The notes beneath the pieces are model-generated. The model was not told the DNA's origin and did no database searches. It saw nothing but the letters and a program-made list of their open reading frames with translations. Positions 17,540 through 26,352 of a stretch of DNA of 64,000 nt are shown here, piece by piece. Both the position numbers and the translations under genes were made by a program. Numbering within the stretch: position 1 is the stretch's first letter; each line of letters starts with the position of its first letter. The stretch covers positions 4,010,001 to 4,074,000 of the forward strand of contig NZ_CP108569.1 of assembly GCF_036010505.1 (NCBI RefSeq), written 5' to 3'. Source of the stretch: Streptomyces sp. NBC_01197 (GTDB lineage: Bacteria > Actinomycetota > Actinomycetes > Streptomycetales > Streptomycetaceae).

Positions 17540-19147
17540 TCAGAGCGCCTGCGGGAAGTCGAACAGCCGCTGCGGGTCGTACTGCTTCTTGAGTCCGGCG
17601 AGCTTCGGGGCCCCCGCCCCGTAGTACGCCGTCCGCCAGTCCGTCAGCTTCGGGTCGATGTAGTTCTGGTAGGCGCCCCCCGACGCGTACGGGCCCATCG
17701 CCCGGTGTGTGTCCCCGAGCCAGGCCTGCTGGTCGGTGCCCGCGGTGCCGGGCTGCCAGGACGCTATGTACTGGGCCAGCACCCGTGAACGCCGGTGTAC
17801 GAACGCCGTGGCCGAGGGGGAGACCCGGTTGATCGCGCCGCCCAGCGCGGTGAGCGCGACGGAGCCCGCGCCCTGGGTGGGGCTCAGGGCGGCGAAGGCC
17901 TGGGTCCTGGACAGCAGGGCGTTGACGCCGGCCGCGGGGAGGGTGCGGTCGTAGAAGTCCGAAGCGGCTGCGTACGTTTCGCGCTGCAGTGTCCCCGCGG
18001 TCCGGCGGCCGGGCGTCGGACCCGGCAGATGGCACTGGTCCTCGCTGAGGCTCGCGCAGCCCGCATAGACGAGCATCGCGTCCTCGTAGCCGCGCCTGCG
18101 CAGTGATACGGAACGGGCCGGGGCGCCCACCCGGTCGGCGAGGCGGTCGACCGCGTTCTGGAGGTCTCCGTACGTGCCCAGCGAGAACGCCGCGACGGAG
18201 ACGCCCGGGGTGCCGCCGCCCGAAGCCGCTTCCAGGTGCGCCGACGACCAGATCTCGTCGGCCTGGCCGGGGCCCCACTTCTGCCAGGCGTCGATGACCG
18301 CGTGCGCCTTCGACCAGGGCCAGGACATATAGGCGGAGACGGTCTGCGGGGCGGTGTGCGTACGAAAGGTCATGCCGGTGACGACGCCGAAATTGCCGTT
18401 ACCCGCGCCGCGCAGCGCCCAGAACAGGTCCTTGTTCTCCTTGGCGCTGGCCGTCAGGCGCTTGCCGTCGGCCGTGATCAGGGTGGCGGAGGTGAGGCTG
18501 TCGCAGGTCAGGCCGTACGCACGGGAGGCGACGCCGTGGCCGCCGCCGAGGGTGAGCCCCGAGATGCCGACGGTGGGGCAGGAGCCGCCGGGGATGGCGC
18601 GGGAACTCCTGCCGAGGGTCTCGTAGACGTCGACCAGCTTGGCGCCCGCGCCGATCGTGCCGTCGGCGGATACGTGGGACAGCTTCGACACGTCGATGAC
18701 GAGGCGGCCGTTGCCGGACGACCAGCCGGCGTAGGAGTGGCCGCCGTTGCGTATCGAGACGGGTATGCGGTGCGCCCGCGCGTAGGCGAGGCACTCACGG
18801 ATGTCGTCCTCGCCCGCTATGTACGCGACGGCTGCGGGCTTCAGGCTGTCGTACCGGGTGTTGTAGAGCTGACGGGCCGTGGGGTAGTCGGCGTCGCCGG
18901 GGCGGACGAGTTTGCCGTCGAGCCCGTGGGCGAGCGCGGTCCAGTCGGCGGCCGCACGCGGAACGGAGCCGGAGCCGGCTGCGCCGGGCGGGGTGCTGCC
19001 GGCCGTGGCCCCGGTGGTGGTCGGCCCGGCCGTGGCGGTCGGCGGCTTCTGGTCTGAACTGCCCGGATTGCCCGGACTATTCGTGTTACGGCAGGCGGCG
19101 GCGGTGGCCAGGACGGGTATGGCGGCGAGCAGAGTGCGGCGTTGCAT
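17540..19147 (-). CDS. Exported FAD-linked oxidase, berberine-bridge type
   Basis: A 535-aa protein with an N-terminal export signal ending in a lipobox-like LATAAAC (Cys19), then a Ser/Thr/Pro/Gly-rich linker. The FAD-binding PCMH domain carries RNGGHSYAG (His137) and GGSCPTVG (Cys190), the two residues that bind flavin covalently in the bicovalent berberine-bridge family. LTLGGGHGVASRAYGL is the family's Gly-rich signature. The C-terminus (KKQYDPQRLFDFPQAL) is the BBE motif. It oxidises an alcohol, sugar or alkaloid-like substrate with O2; the substrate is unknown. The MQRRTLL start also leaves a Tat signal possible. Confidence 0.88.
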   Translation of the reverse strand: MQRRTLLAAIPVLATAAACRNTNSPGNPGSSDQKPPTATAGPTTTGATAGSTPPGAAGSGSVPRAAADWTALAHGLDGKLVRPGDADYPTARQLYNTRYDSLKPAAVAYIAGEDDIRECLAYARAHRIPVSIRNGGHSYAGWSSGNGRLVIDVSKLSHVSADGTIGAGAKLVDVYETLGRSSRAIPGGSCPTVGISGLTLGGGHGVASRAYGLTCDSLTSATLITADGKRLTASAKENKDLFWALRGAGNGNFGVVTGMTFRTHTAPQTVSAYMSWPWSKAHAVIDAWQKWGPGQADEIWSSAHLEAASGGGTPGVSVAAFSLGTYGDLQNAVDRLADRVGAPARSVSLRRRGYEDAMLVYAGCASLSEDQCHLPGPTPGRRTAGTLQRETYAAASDFYDRTLPAAGVNALLSRTQAFAALSPTQGAGSVALTALGGAINRVSPSATAFVHRRSRVLAQYIASWQPGTAGTDQQAWLGDTHRAMGPYASGGAYQNYIDPKLTDWRTAYYGAGAPKLAGLKKQYDPQRLFDFPQAL

Positions 19148-19553
19148 GTGTGGACCTCCCGGGTACGAGACGAGCCGCCGGGGCGTACGGGTTCCATGGC
19201 GGGACCGCCCGCTTGGTCGCCGGGCCGCGGTGGCGGGCGGTCGGCGGCGCGTCAGGCTGTCGGGCTGCCCGGTGGGCGGTCGGGCGCCTCAGGTCTGCGT
19301 CGTGTGCTCCGTCGCGTCCGTACGGGCGCGTTCGCGTGAGCGGCGGGCCGGGCCGGCCCAGCCGCAGACACAGCGGGCCGTGCAGAAGGAGCCGCGCTCG
19401 GAGGTCGTGGTGGCGTGCTGCCGGGTGTTCCGCAGGGGGTCGTCGTCGCGCACCCGTCCACGGTACTGGGGCGTGACGGGGGTTCACGGAACTCGTTATC
19501 CGGAGCAGGAGGGCGCGGACGATATCTGGCCAGGCGTTGGGGGTTGGCAGGCG
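19148..19553. other. 406-bp intergenic region
   Basis: Upstream region of the divergent oxidase (left) and lipoprotein (right) genes. Frames here are GC-bias shadows without ribosome sites or recognisable content. No hairpin or operator stood out. Confidence 0.5.
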
Positions 19554-20378
19554 ATGGTGCAGCAGTACAGAGGCAGGGCCAGGGCGCTCGCCGGCGCCGC
19601 GTTCGCTCTGGTGGGGGTGGTGGGGGCCGGCGGCTGTACGGGCGGGGCAGGGGCATCGGCCGACGACCGGAACGGCGGGCCGGAGGCGGTGCGGGAGGCC
19701 GCGCACGTCCTGGCCGGGGCGGGCAGCTCCCGGGCCAGGACGGCCATGACGATGGCGACCGGCGGGACGCGGGTGACCATCCGGGGCACCGGTGGCTTCG
19801 ACTTCAGACGGCGCAGCGGCCGGCTCCGGGTCGTCCTGCCCCCGGATGCCGCGGGGGCCGAGGAGCATCCGCCGATCACCGAACTCCTGACGCCCGCCGC
19901 GGTCTACATGAAGAACCGGGGCGCCAATGTGCCGGCGGGCCAGTGGGTGCGGATCGAGCCGGAGAAGCTCTCCGACGGGAATCTGGTGACCAACGGGGCG
20001 ACCGATCCGCTGGTCGCGGCCGAGCTGCTGCGCGGGGCGCGCGGGGTGGCGTACGCCGGTACGGAGGAGCTGGCCGGCGTGCGGGTGCGGCACTACAAGG
20101 GGACCGCCGATCTGGCGGTGGCGGCACGGAACGCGGCGACGCCGGAGGCCAGAGCGGTGCTGGCAGCGGCGGCGAAGGGGTTCGCCGGACCCGGGGTGCC
20201 CTTCGACGCCTACTTCGACGTCCAGGGCCGGCTGCGCAAGGTGCGCGAGATCTTCAGCTTCGCCAACAAGGGACAAACGGTTCAGGTGGCGTCGACGACG
20301 CTGCTCTACGACTTCGGCGCACCGGTGGCCGTGACGCTGCCGCCCCTCGGTGATATCTACGCCGGAACCGTCGAGTAG
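19554..20378 (+). CDS. Putative lipoprotein (LppX/LprG-like fold possible)
   Basis: A 274-aa protein with a lipoprotein signal (ALAGAAFALVGVVGAGGC, Cys28). The mature part (AMTMATGGTRVTIRGTGGFD ... VRVRHYKGTADLAV ... FDAYFDVQGRLRKVR) has the alternating strand pattern of LppX/LprAFG-type or LolA-like lipoproteins that bind lipids, common in actinobacteria. ATG at 19554 is chosen because the signal peptide starts there. It is outside any operon. Function unproven. Confidence 0.75.
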   Translation: MVQQYRGRARALAGAAFALVGVVGAGGCTGGAGASADDRNGGPEAVREAAHVLAGAGSSRARTAMTMATGGTRVTIRGTGGFDFRRRSGRLRVVLPPDAAGAEEHPPITELLTPAAVYMKNRGANVPAGQWVRIEPEKLSDGNLVTNGATDPLVAAELLRGARGVAYAGTEELAGVRVRHYKGTADLAVAARNAATPEARAVLAAAAKGFAGPGVPFDAYFDVQGRLRKVREIFSFANKGQTVQVASTTLLYDFGAPVAVTLPPLGDIYAGTVE

Positions 20379-20494
20379 GCGGAACCGTCGAGCAGGAACC
20401 GTCAGGAACCAGTGGGAAATGGTCCGTCCGTGCCATGCGCGGCATGCGCGCGTTTCCCTACGCTGGGAAGTCGGCTCAGAAAGGGGTGATGGCC

Positions 20495-20719
20495 ATGGCC
20501 GGAGTGCTGACCATGCAGGACCGCATCGCCCTCGTCGAGATCGAACTGTGCGGAGAGTTGATGATCGCGGCCGCCGCTTCGCTGGAGGAGCGGCTCAGCC
20601 AGGCCCGCATCGACGAGGTGCTGATGGTGAGGACCGAGCGGTCCACGCGGACCGCTCCCCCGGAGGGGTGTGTCCGCGCCCGCCGGGACCGTGAACGCGA
20701 ACCCGAACACGAACGCTGA
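20495..20719 (+). CDS. Small conserved hypothetical protein
   Basis: A 74-aa protein (MAGVLTMQDRIALVEIELCG ... EERLSQARIDEVLMV) with a basic tail. An AAAGGGG ribosome site lies 8 bases before the ATG at 20495; another ATG two codons upstream is too close to that site. I do not recognise a function, though the sequence looks like a conserved Streptomyces protein. A strong hairpin follows the gene. Confidence 0.6.
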   Translation: MAGVLTMQDRIALVEIELCGELMIAAAASLEERLSQARIDEVLMVRTERSTRTAPPEGCVRARRDREREPEHER

Positions 20720-20746
20720 GCGGACTCCGTCACGGGAGGACGCGGT

Positions 20747-20772
20747 GCGGCCGGGCAGGAAGCCCCGGCCGC
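20747..20772 (+). terminator. Hairpin downstream of small ORF
   Basis: GCGGCCGGG pairs with CCCGGCCGC around an 8-nt loop, 28 bases after the stop at 20719. There is no T-run directly after it, but a T7 tract lies at 20820-20827. Confidence 0.5.
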
Positions 20773-20806
20773 CCTGACCGCCCTGACCGCCCTGACCGCC
20801 CTGACC
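20771..20806. repeat. Four tandem copies of GCCCTGACC
   Basis: The 9-bp unit is repeated exactly four times between the hairpin and the T-tract, in the non-coding gap before the convergent csoR gene. Confidence 0.9.
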
Positions 20807-20897
20807 GTACCGATCGACGGTTTTTTTCAGCCACCCCGCTCCGCAGCCTTACCACCGCTCCCGCTCCCACCGCACCACCGCCGACCGGCAAGCAGCT

Positions 20898-21245
20898 TCA
20901 GGTGCGCAGCAGCCGGGCGATCGCCTTGGTGGCTTCCTCGACCTTCGCGTCGACCTCCTCGCCGCCGCGGACCGCGGCGTCCGCCACGCAGTGCCGCAGG
21001 TGCTCCTCCAGGAGCTGGAGCGCGAAGGACTGCAGGGCCTTGGTGGAAGCCGATACCTGGGTGAGTATGTCGATGCAGTAGACGTCCTCGTCCACGAGCC
21101 GCTGCAACCCGCGGATCTGGCCCTCGATCCGGCGCAGCCGCTTGAGGTGTTCGTCCTTCTGCTTGTGGTAGCCGTGTACGACGGGCACGGTGCCCGGCTC
21201 CTGGGCCGTACGGTCGGGCGCGCCGGCCGCCTCGGTGGTTGTCAT
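20898..21245 (-). CDS. csoR: Copper-sensing repressor CsoR
   Basis: A 115-aa all-helical metal-sensing repressor. The core RRIEGQIRGLQRLVDEDVYC-IDIL is the CsoR/RcnR family signature. The Cu(I) ligands Cys57, His82 and Cys86 (YC, EEHLRHC) have the Cys-x24-His-x3-Cys spacing of true CsoR, so this is a copper rather than formaldehyde or nickel sensor. ATG at 21245 follows GGGAGGACGCG. The upstream palindrome at 21308 indicates autoregulation. The position beside the Pit gene fits S. coelicolor SCO4136, the known CsoR (recalled). Copper binding should release DNA and derepress copper export genes elsewhere. Confidence 0.92.
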   Translation of the reverse strand: MTTTEAAGAPDRTAQEPGTVPVVHGYHKQKDEHLKRLRRIEGQIRGLQRLVDEDVYCIDILTQVSASTKALQSFALQLLEEHLRHCVADAAVRGGEEVDAKVEEATKAIARLLRT

Positions 21246-21307
21246 CGCGTCCTCCCGTTGTGGAACCGTTGTGAATGATGATGGCTCGTTGTCCAGAAAG
21301 GTTCTTG

Positions 21308-21324
21308 ATACCCCTCGTGGGTAT
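21308..21324. promoter_or_regulatory. CsoR operator
   Basis: ATACCC-CTCGT-GGGTAT, a perfect 6-bp inverted repeat with a 5-bp spacer, 63 bp upstream of the csoR start. It matches the TACCC/GGGTA form of actinobacterial CsoR sites. It overlaps AT-rich promoter-like sequence (TATATAGTA) right next to it. Confidence 0.82.
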
Positions 21325-21468
21325 ATAGTACCGATCCTTCCGAAAATCGGGGCGGGCCCCGTGCTGATCACTGTGCCCCATGGGCGACACTGAACAACGC
21401 CGGTTAGCCGTGGCCGGATGATGCGCCTAGCATCAGCCTGACCGAATCCAGAGCCCCGAGGACCCCAC

Positions 21469-22089
21469 GTGCGCTTTCGTCTGACCCCCAGGGAGACGAG
21501 CTTCTACGACATGTTCGCCGCATCCGCGGACAACATCGTCACGGGCTCGAAGCTCCTCATGGAACTGCTCGGCGCGGACGCATCCGGCCGGGTCGAGATC
21601 GCGGAGCGGATGCGGGCAGCGGAGCACGCGGGAGACGACGCGACTCACGCGATCTTCCACCAGCTCAACTCCTCCTTCATCACGCCGTTCGACCGCGAGG
21701 ACATCTACAACCTCGCCTCGTGTCTCGACGACATCATGGACTTCATGGAGGAGGCCGTCGACCTGGTCGTGCTCTACCAGGTCGAGGAGCTGCCCAAGGG
21801 CGTCGAGCAGCAGATCGAGGTGCTGGCCAGGGCGGCCGTGCTGACCGCTGAGGCGATGCCGAGCCTGCGGACCATGAACAACCTCACCGAGTACTGGATC
21901 GAGGTCAACCGGCTGGAGAACCAGGCCGACCAGATCCACCGCAAGCTGCTCGCGCACCTCTTCAACGGCAAGTACGACGCCATGGAGGTCCTGAAGCTCA
22001 AGCAGATCGTGGATGTGCTGGAAGAGGCGGCCGACGCGTTCGAGCACGTCGCCAACACGGTGGAGACCATCGCGGTCAAGGAGTCCTGA
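21469..22089 (+). CDS. DUF47 (PhoU-like) phosphate transport accessory protein
   Basis: A 206-aa all-helical protein of the DUF47 family, related to PhoU. Characteristic segments are RETSFYDMFAASADNI at the start, EHAGDDATHAIFHQLN, and FITPFDREDIYNLASCLDDI (a conserved acidic, probably metal-binding region). It is followed after 5 bp by the Pit transporter, with which such proteins are regularly paired, and probably modulates its activity. A GTG start (MRFRLTPRE) is used. Same arrangement as SCO4137-SCO4138 in S. coelicolor (recalled). Confidence 0.9.
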   Translation: MRFRLTPRETSFYDMFAASADNIVTGSKLLMELLGADASGRVEIAERMRAAEHAGDDATHAIFHQLNSSFITPFDREDIYNLASCLDDIMDFMEEAVDLVVLYQVEELPKGVEQQIEVLARAAVLTAEAMPSLRTMNNLTEYWIEVNRLENQADQIHRKLLAHLFNGKYDAMEVLKLKQIVDVLEEAADAFEHVANTVETIAVKES

Positions 22090-22094
22090 ACCTC

Positions 22095-23090
22095 GTGGAC
22101 ACCTTCACTCTGATCGTGACCATCGCTGTCGCGCTCGGATTCACTTACACGAACGGCTTCCACGACTCCGCCAACGCCATCGCGACCTCGGTGTCCACCC
22201 GTGCGCTGACCCCGCGTGCGGCCCTGGCGATGGCCGCTGTGATGAACCTCGCGGGCGCCTTCCTGGGCAGCGGCGTCGCCAAGACCGTCAGTGAGGGCCT
22301 CATCGCCACGCCCAAGGGGCAGCAGGGGATGGGCATCCTCTTCTCGGCGCTGGTCGGAGCGATCGTCTGGAACCTGATCACCTGGTACTTCGGGCTGCCG
22401 TCCTCGTCATCGCACGCCCTGTTCGGCGGCCTGGTCGGCGCCGCGCTCGCGGGCGGCACGCTGGTGCACTGGAGCGGGGTGGTCGAGAAGATCGTCATCC
22501 CGATGCTCCTGTCCCCGGTCGTCGGTCTGGTGGTCGGCTATCTGGTGATGGTCGCGATCCTGTGGATGTTCCGCAAGGCCAACCCGCACAAGGCGAAGCG
22601 CGGATTCCGTATCGCCCAGACGGTCTCCGCCGCGGGTATGGCGCTCGGCCACGGTCTCCAGGACGCGCAGAAGACCATGGGTGTGGTCATGATGGCGCTG
22701 GTCATCTCGGGTCACGAGACCTTCCAGGACGCGATCCCTGTCTGGGTCAAGCTGGTCTGCGCGCTGATGCTCTCGCTCGGTACGTACGCGGGCGGCTGGC
22801 GCATCATGCGGACCCTCGGCCGCAAGATCATCGAGCTGGACCCGCCGCAGGGCTTCGCGGCTGAGACCACCGGTGCCGCGATCATGTTCGGCTCGTCGTA
22901 CCTCTTCCAGGCGCCGATCTCGACCACGCATGTCATCACCTCGGCGATCATGGGTGTGGGAGCGACCAAGCGCCCGCGCGCGGTGCGCTGGGGCGTGGCC
23001 AAGAACATCGTGCTCGGCTGGTTCATCACCATGCCGGCCGCCGCGGTCGTCGGGGCCCTCGCCTACTGGGTCGTCATGCTGATCTTCTGA
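22095..23090 (+). CDS. pitH1: Low-affinity inorganic phosphate transporter, Pit family
   Basis: A 331-aa polytopic membrane protein. The PiT signature occurs in both inverted halves: GFTYTNGFHDSANAIATSV near the N-terminus and GHGLQDAQKTMGVVMMAL in the second half. LITWYFGLPSSSSHALFGG and APISTTHVITSAIMGVG are the other paired signatures. It takes up metal-phosphate with protons. GTG start, 5 bp after the DUF47 stop, so the two are co-translated. It converges on the high-affinity Pst operon, from which a strong terminator separates it. The symbol follows S. coelicolor usage. Confidence 0.92.
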   Translation: MDTFTLIVTIAVALGFTYTNGFHDSANAIATSVSTRALTPRAALAMAAVMNLAGAFLGSGVAKTVSEGLIATPKGQQGMGILFSALVGAIVWNLITWYFGLPSSSSHALFGGLVGAALAGGTLVHWSGVVEKIVIPMLLSPVVGLVVGYLVMVAILWMFRKANPHKAKRGFRIAQTVSAAGMALGHGLQDAQKTMGVVMMALVISGHETFQDAIPVWVKLVCALMLSLGTYAGGWRIMRTLGRKIIELDPPQGFAAETTGAAIMFGSSYLFQAPISTTHVITSAIMGVGATKRPRAVRWGVAKNIVLGWFITMPAAAVVGALAYWVVMLIF

Positions 23091-23098
23091 TGCCTCGC

Positions 23099-23152
23099 GT
23101 ACGCGCGATGCCCTGAGTACGCGCGATGCCTTGAGTACGCGTGCGCCTCGCG
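23099..23152. repeat. 18-bp tandem repeat after pit
   Basis: GTACGCGCGATGCCCTGA (23099) and GTACGCGCGATGCCTTGA (23117) are adjacent, followed by a decaying third copy beginning GTACGCGTGCG. All lie between the pit stop and its terminator. Confidence 0.85.
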
Positions 23153-23188
23153 TGTGCCCGTGTGCCTCGCGTACGCCCGTACGGCAGT

Positions 23189-23227
23189 GGGCCCGCCCCC
23201 CGGAATCCACGGGGGGCGGGCCCTTTT
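23189..23227 (+). terminator. Strong intrinsic terminator between convergent pit and pstB
   Basis: A perfect 14-bp stem (GGGCCCGCCCCCCG with CGGGGGGCGGGCCC), a 7-nt loop and a TTTT tail. It terminates pit transcription. The stem may also stop pstB transcription from the other side, but the T-tail favours the plus strand. Confidence 0.9.
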
Positions 23228-23272
23228 CTGCCTTGCGGTGGCACCGCCATGCAGCACCGCAAGCTGTGGCGT

Positions 23273-24049
23273 CTATCCGAAGCGCCCCGAGATGTAGTCC
23301 TCGGTCGCCTGGACTGACGGGTTCGAGAAGATCCGTTCGGTCTCGTCGATCTCGATGAGCCGGCCCGGCTTGCCCACCGCCGAGAGGTTGAAGAAGGCCG
23401 TGCGGTCCGAGACGCGCGCCGCCTGCTGCATGTTGTGCGTCACGATGACGATCGTGAAGCGCTCCTTCAGCTCACCGACCAGGTCCTCGATGGCGAGGGT
23501 GGAGATCGGGTCGAGCGCGGAGCACGGCTCGTCCATCAGCAGGACCTGCGGTTCGACCGCGATGGCGCGGGCGATGCAGAGCCGCTGCTGCTGGCCGCCG
23601 GAGAGCCCGGAACCGGGCTTGTTGAGGCGGTCCTTGACCTCGTTCCAGAGGTTCGCGCCCTTGAGTGACTTCTCGACGATGTCGTTCAGCTCGCTCTTGC
23701 GGTACGAGCCGTTCAGGCGCAGGCCCGCCGCGACGTTGTCGAAGATCGACATGGTCGGGAAGGGGTTCGGGCGCTGGAAGACCATGCCGACCGTACGGCG
23801 TACGGCGACGGGGTCGACGTGGCTCCCGTACAGGTTCTCGTCGTCCAGCATCACCTTGCCCTCGACGCGGCCGCCCGGGGTGACCTCGTGCATCCGGTTG
23901 AGGGTCCGCAGGAAGGTCGACTTGCCGCAGCCGGACGGGCCGATGAAGGCGGTCACCGAGCGGGGTTCCACGGTCATCGAGATGTCCTCGATGGCCTTGT
24001 GGGAGCTGTAGTAGGCGGTCAGGCCGCTGATGTCGATTCGCTTGGCCAT
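23273..24049 (-). CDS. pstB: Phosphate ABC transporter ATP-binding protein PstB
   Basis: A 258-aa ABC ATPase that powers high-affinity phosphate import. Walker A is GPSGCGKST (residues 37-45), the signature is LSGGQQQRL, and Walker B is [23 protein letters not shown] and [16 protein letters not shown] are typical of PstB rather than other importers. It is last in the pstSCAB operon, 24 bp after pstA. Confidence 0.96.
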   Translation of the reverse strand: MAKRIDISGLTAYYSSHKAIEDISMTVEPRSVTAFIGPSGCGKSTFLRTLNRMHEVTPGGRVEGKVMLDDENLYGSHVDPVAVRRTVGMVFQRPNPFPTMSIFDNVAAGLRLNGSYRKSELNDIVEKSLKGANLWNEVKDRLNKPGSGLSGGQQQRLCIARAIAVEPQVLLMDEPCSALDPISTLAIEDLVGELKERFTIVIVTHNMQQAARVSDRTAFFNLSAVGKPGRLIEIDETERIFSNPSVQATEDYISGRFG

Positions 24050-24073
24050 GAAAATCAGCTTCTTCCGTCGGCC

Positions 24074-25159
24074 TCAGCGGCCGGTCTTCGGTGCCTTCCA
24101 GCGGGCTATGCCGCGGGCGACGAGGTTCAGGATCATGACGAAGGCGATCAGCACCAGTGCCGCTGCCCAGGCCCGGTCGATCGCGGGCGGCTCGCCGAGC
24201 TTGTACTGCTCGAAGATGTAGTACGGCAGGGAGGACTGGCCGTCCTTGAACGGGTTGGTGTTGATCATCTGGCTGCCGAACACCAGCAGCATGATCGGCG
24301 CGGTCTCTCCGGCGATGCGCGCGATGGCCAGCATCACACCGGTGGTGATACCGCCGATCGCGGTCGGCAGGACGACCTTGAGGATCATGCGCCACTTCGG
24401 TACGCCGAGGGCCAGCGCGGCTTCGCGCAGCTCGTTCGGGACGAGCTTGAGCATCTCCTCGGTGGAGCGGACCACGACCGGAATCATCAGGATCGTCAGC
24501 GCGAGTGAGCCCATCAGGCCCGAGGGCGCGGTGTCGGTCATCAACATGATCGACAGGATGAACAGGCCGGCGACGATGGACGGGATGCCGGTCATGACGT
24601 CCACGAAGAACGTCACGGCCCTGGCCAGCGCGCCCTTGCCGTACTCCACCAGATAGACGGCGGTCAGCAGGCCGACCGGGACGGCGATCACCGTGGCGAT
24701 ACCGACCTGCTCCACGGTGCCGACCAGCGCGTGGTAGACACCGCCGCCCTGGTCGGACGAGAGGACGCCGACCATCGAGTGGGTGAGGAAGTTGACGCTG
24801 AGGTCCTTCACCCCGTGGCCGACGGTCGTCCAGAGCAGCGAGAGCAGCGGGATGACGGCCAGGATGAAGCAGACCCAGATGATGCTGGTGGCGAAGCGGT
24901 CCTTGGCCTGGCGCTTGTTCTCGACCAGCGCGGTGGTGACGTAGGAGAGCGCGAGGAAGGCGACGACGGCGATCAGGCCCCACTGGACCTTGCTGCTGAG
25001 CCCTGCGGCGGTGCCGATGCCCACGCCGATCAGGATCGCGGCGGCGGCGAATCCGGCGGGCGCCCAGCGGGGGAGGCTGCGCGCGCTGAGGCTCGGCGTT
25101 CCCTGCACGCGCGGGAGCTGCTCCTGCCCGGTCTCTACGGCTGCGGCTGTGTCGCTCAT
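24074..25159 (-). CDS. pstA: Phosphate ABC transporter permease PstA
   Basis: A 361-aa inner-membrane permease with a polar N-terminal tail, about six to eight membrane helices and the cytoplasmic EAA loop (LREAALALGVPKWRMILKVV) that contacts PstB. It overlaps pstC by four bases (ATGA), so the two permeases are made together. The C-terminus ends in the conserved LVARGIARW region. Confidence 0.95.
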   Translation of the reverse strand: MSDTAAAVETGQEQLPRVQGTPSLSARSLPRWAPAGFAAAAILIGVGIGTAAGLSSKVQWGLIAVVAFLALSYVTTALVENKRQAKDRFATSIIWVCFILAVIPLLSLLWTTVGHGVKDLSVNFLTHSMVGVLSSDQGGGVYHALVGTVEQVGIATVIAVPVGLLTAVYLVEYGKGALARAVTFFVDVMTGIPSIVAGLFILSIMLMTDTAPSGLMGSLALTILMIPVVVRSTEEMLKLVPNELREAALALGVPKWRMILKVVLPTAIGGITTGVMLAIARIAGETAPIMLLVFGSQMINTNPFKDGQSSLPYYIFEQYKLGEPPAIDRAWAAALVLIAFVMILNLVARGIARWKAPKTGR

Positions 25160-26151
25160 GCGTTGGCCCCCGAGTACTCCTTGCGGCGGGCGATGATCAG
25201 CCGGGCCGCGCCGTTCACGAGCAGGGTCAGGACGAAGAGGACCAGACCGGACGCGATCAGGGCGTCACGCCCCAGCGGGTTGGCCTCGTCGAACTTCGCC
25301 GCGATGTTCTGGGCGAAGGTGCCGCCGCCCGGATCGAGCAGGTGCAGTGACATCACGTAGCTGGGGGAGAGGACCGTGGCGACGGCCATCGTCTCGCCGA
25401 GTGCGCGGCCCAGGCCCAGCATCGAGGCCGAGATGACACCGGAGCGTCCGAACGGCAGCACGGAGAGCCGGATGACCTCCCAGCGGGTGGCGCCGAGGGC
25501 CAGCGCGGCTTCCTCGTTCATCCGTGGGACCTGGAGGAAGACCTCCCGGCTGACGCTGGTCACGATCGGCAGGATCATGATCGCCAGCAGGATGCCGACG
25601 GTCAGCATGTTCCGCGAGACGCCGGACTGCGTCTGGTCGAAGATGTACGTCCAGCCGAAGTACTGGTCGAGCCAGCCGTTGAGCCCGCCGAGGTAGGGCA
25701 CCAGGATCAGGGCGCCCCAGATGCCGTAGATGATGCTCGGCACCGCGGCCAGCAGGTCCACCACGTACGCGAGGGTGGTGGCCAGCCTGCGCGGTGCGTA
25801 GTGCGAGATGAAGAGCGCGATACCGACGGCGACCGGGACCGCGATGACCATCGCGATGACCGAGCTGATGACGGTGCCGACGAGCAGGACCGCGATGCCG
25901 AAGACCGGCGGTGTCTGCGAGGGCAGCCAGTCGAACGTCGTGAGGAAGTTGCCGTGGTCCTTCGAGATGGCGATGGAGGCGCGGTAGGTGAGGAACCCCG
26001 CGATCGCTGCCATCACCACGAGGAGCAGGACGCCCGAGCCTCTGGTGAGGCCCATGAAGACCCGGTCGCCCAGTCGGCCGGTGGACTGGCCGGACGGGGT
26101 GTGGAGGGGGGTTTCCGGTGGAGGGGTGTCTATCTGTGTGGTGGTAGCCAT
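25156..26151 (-). CDS. pstC: Phosphate ABC transporter permease PstC
   Basis: A 331-aa permease, partner of PstA. Six membrane helices and an EAA loop (EEAALALGATRWEVIRLSVL) are visible. ATG at 26151 (MATTTQ) is chosen because GGAAAGACCACT lies just upstream; the frame stays open another 18 codons without a site. It is separated from pstS by 201 bp that carry two strong hairpins, which may set its lower expression relative to pstS. Confidence 0.94.
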   Translation of the reverse strand: MATTTQIDTPPPETPLHTPSGQSTGRLGDRVFMGLTRGSGVLLLVVMAAIAGFLTYRASIAISKDHGNFLTTFDWLPSQTPPVFGIAVLLVGTVISSVIAMVIAVPVAVGIALFISHYAPRRLATTLAYVVDLLAAVPSIIYGIWGALILVPYLGGLNGWLDQYFGWTYIFDQTQSGVSRNMLTVGILLAIMILPIVTSVSREVFLQVPRMNEEAALALGATRWEVIRLSVLPFGRSGVISASMLGLGRALGETMAVATVLSPSYVMSLHLLDPGGGTFAQNIAAKFDEANPLGRDALIASGLVLFVLTLLVNGAARLIIARRKEYSGANA

Positions 26152-26173
26152 AGTGGTCTTTCCGGTCTGTGTG

Positions 26174-26250
26174 GGGGAGCCGCGGCTCCCCTGGCGGCGG
26201 TGCACCGGATGGGGGGGCGGTGGCCGGCCCGGAGGGGCGCTCCGGGCCGG
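26174..26250 (-). promoter_or_regulatory. Two strong hairpins in the pstS-pstC gap (possible attenuator)
   Basis: In mRNA order (right to left): CCGGCCCGGA pairs with TCCGGGCCGG (26224-26250, 10 bp), then GGGGAGCC-GC-GGCTCCCC (26174-26191, 8 bp). The second lies 23 bases before the pstC start. Neither has a T-tail, so processing or 3'-end protection of pstS mRNA is as likely as termination. A 14-bp direct repeat (GGTACGTGCTGTGC at 26267 and 26285) lies just upstream. Confidence 0.65.
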
Positions 26251-26352
26251 ATGCCGTCACTGCTGTGGTACGTGCTGTGCCAGCGGTACGTGCTGTGCGG
26301 GGAGGTGCACGGGGTCGTACGCGGGCGCGCCGGCCCGTACCGCGTGGCCGGG

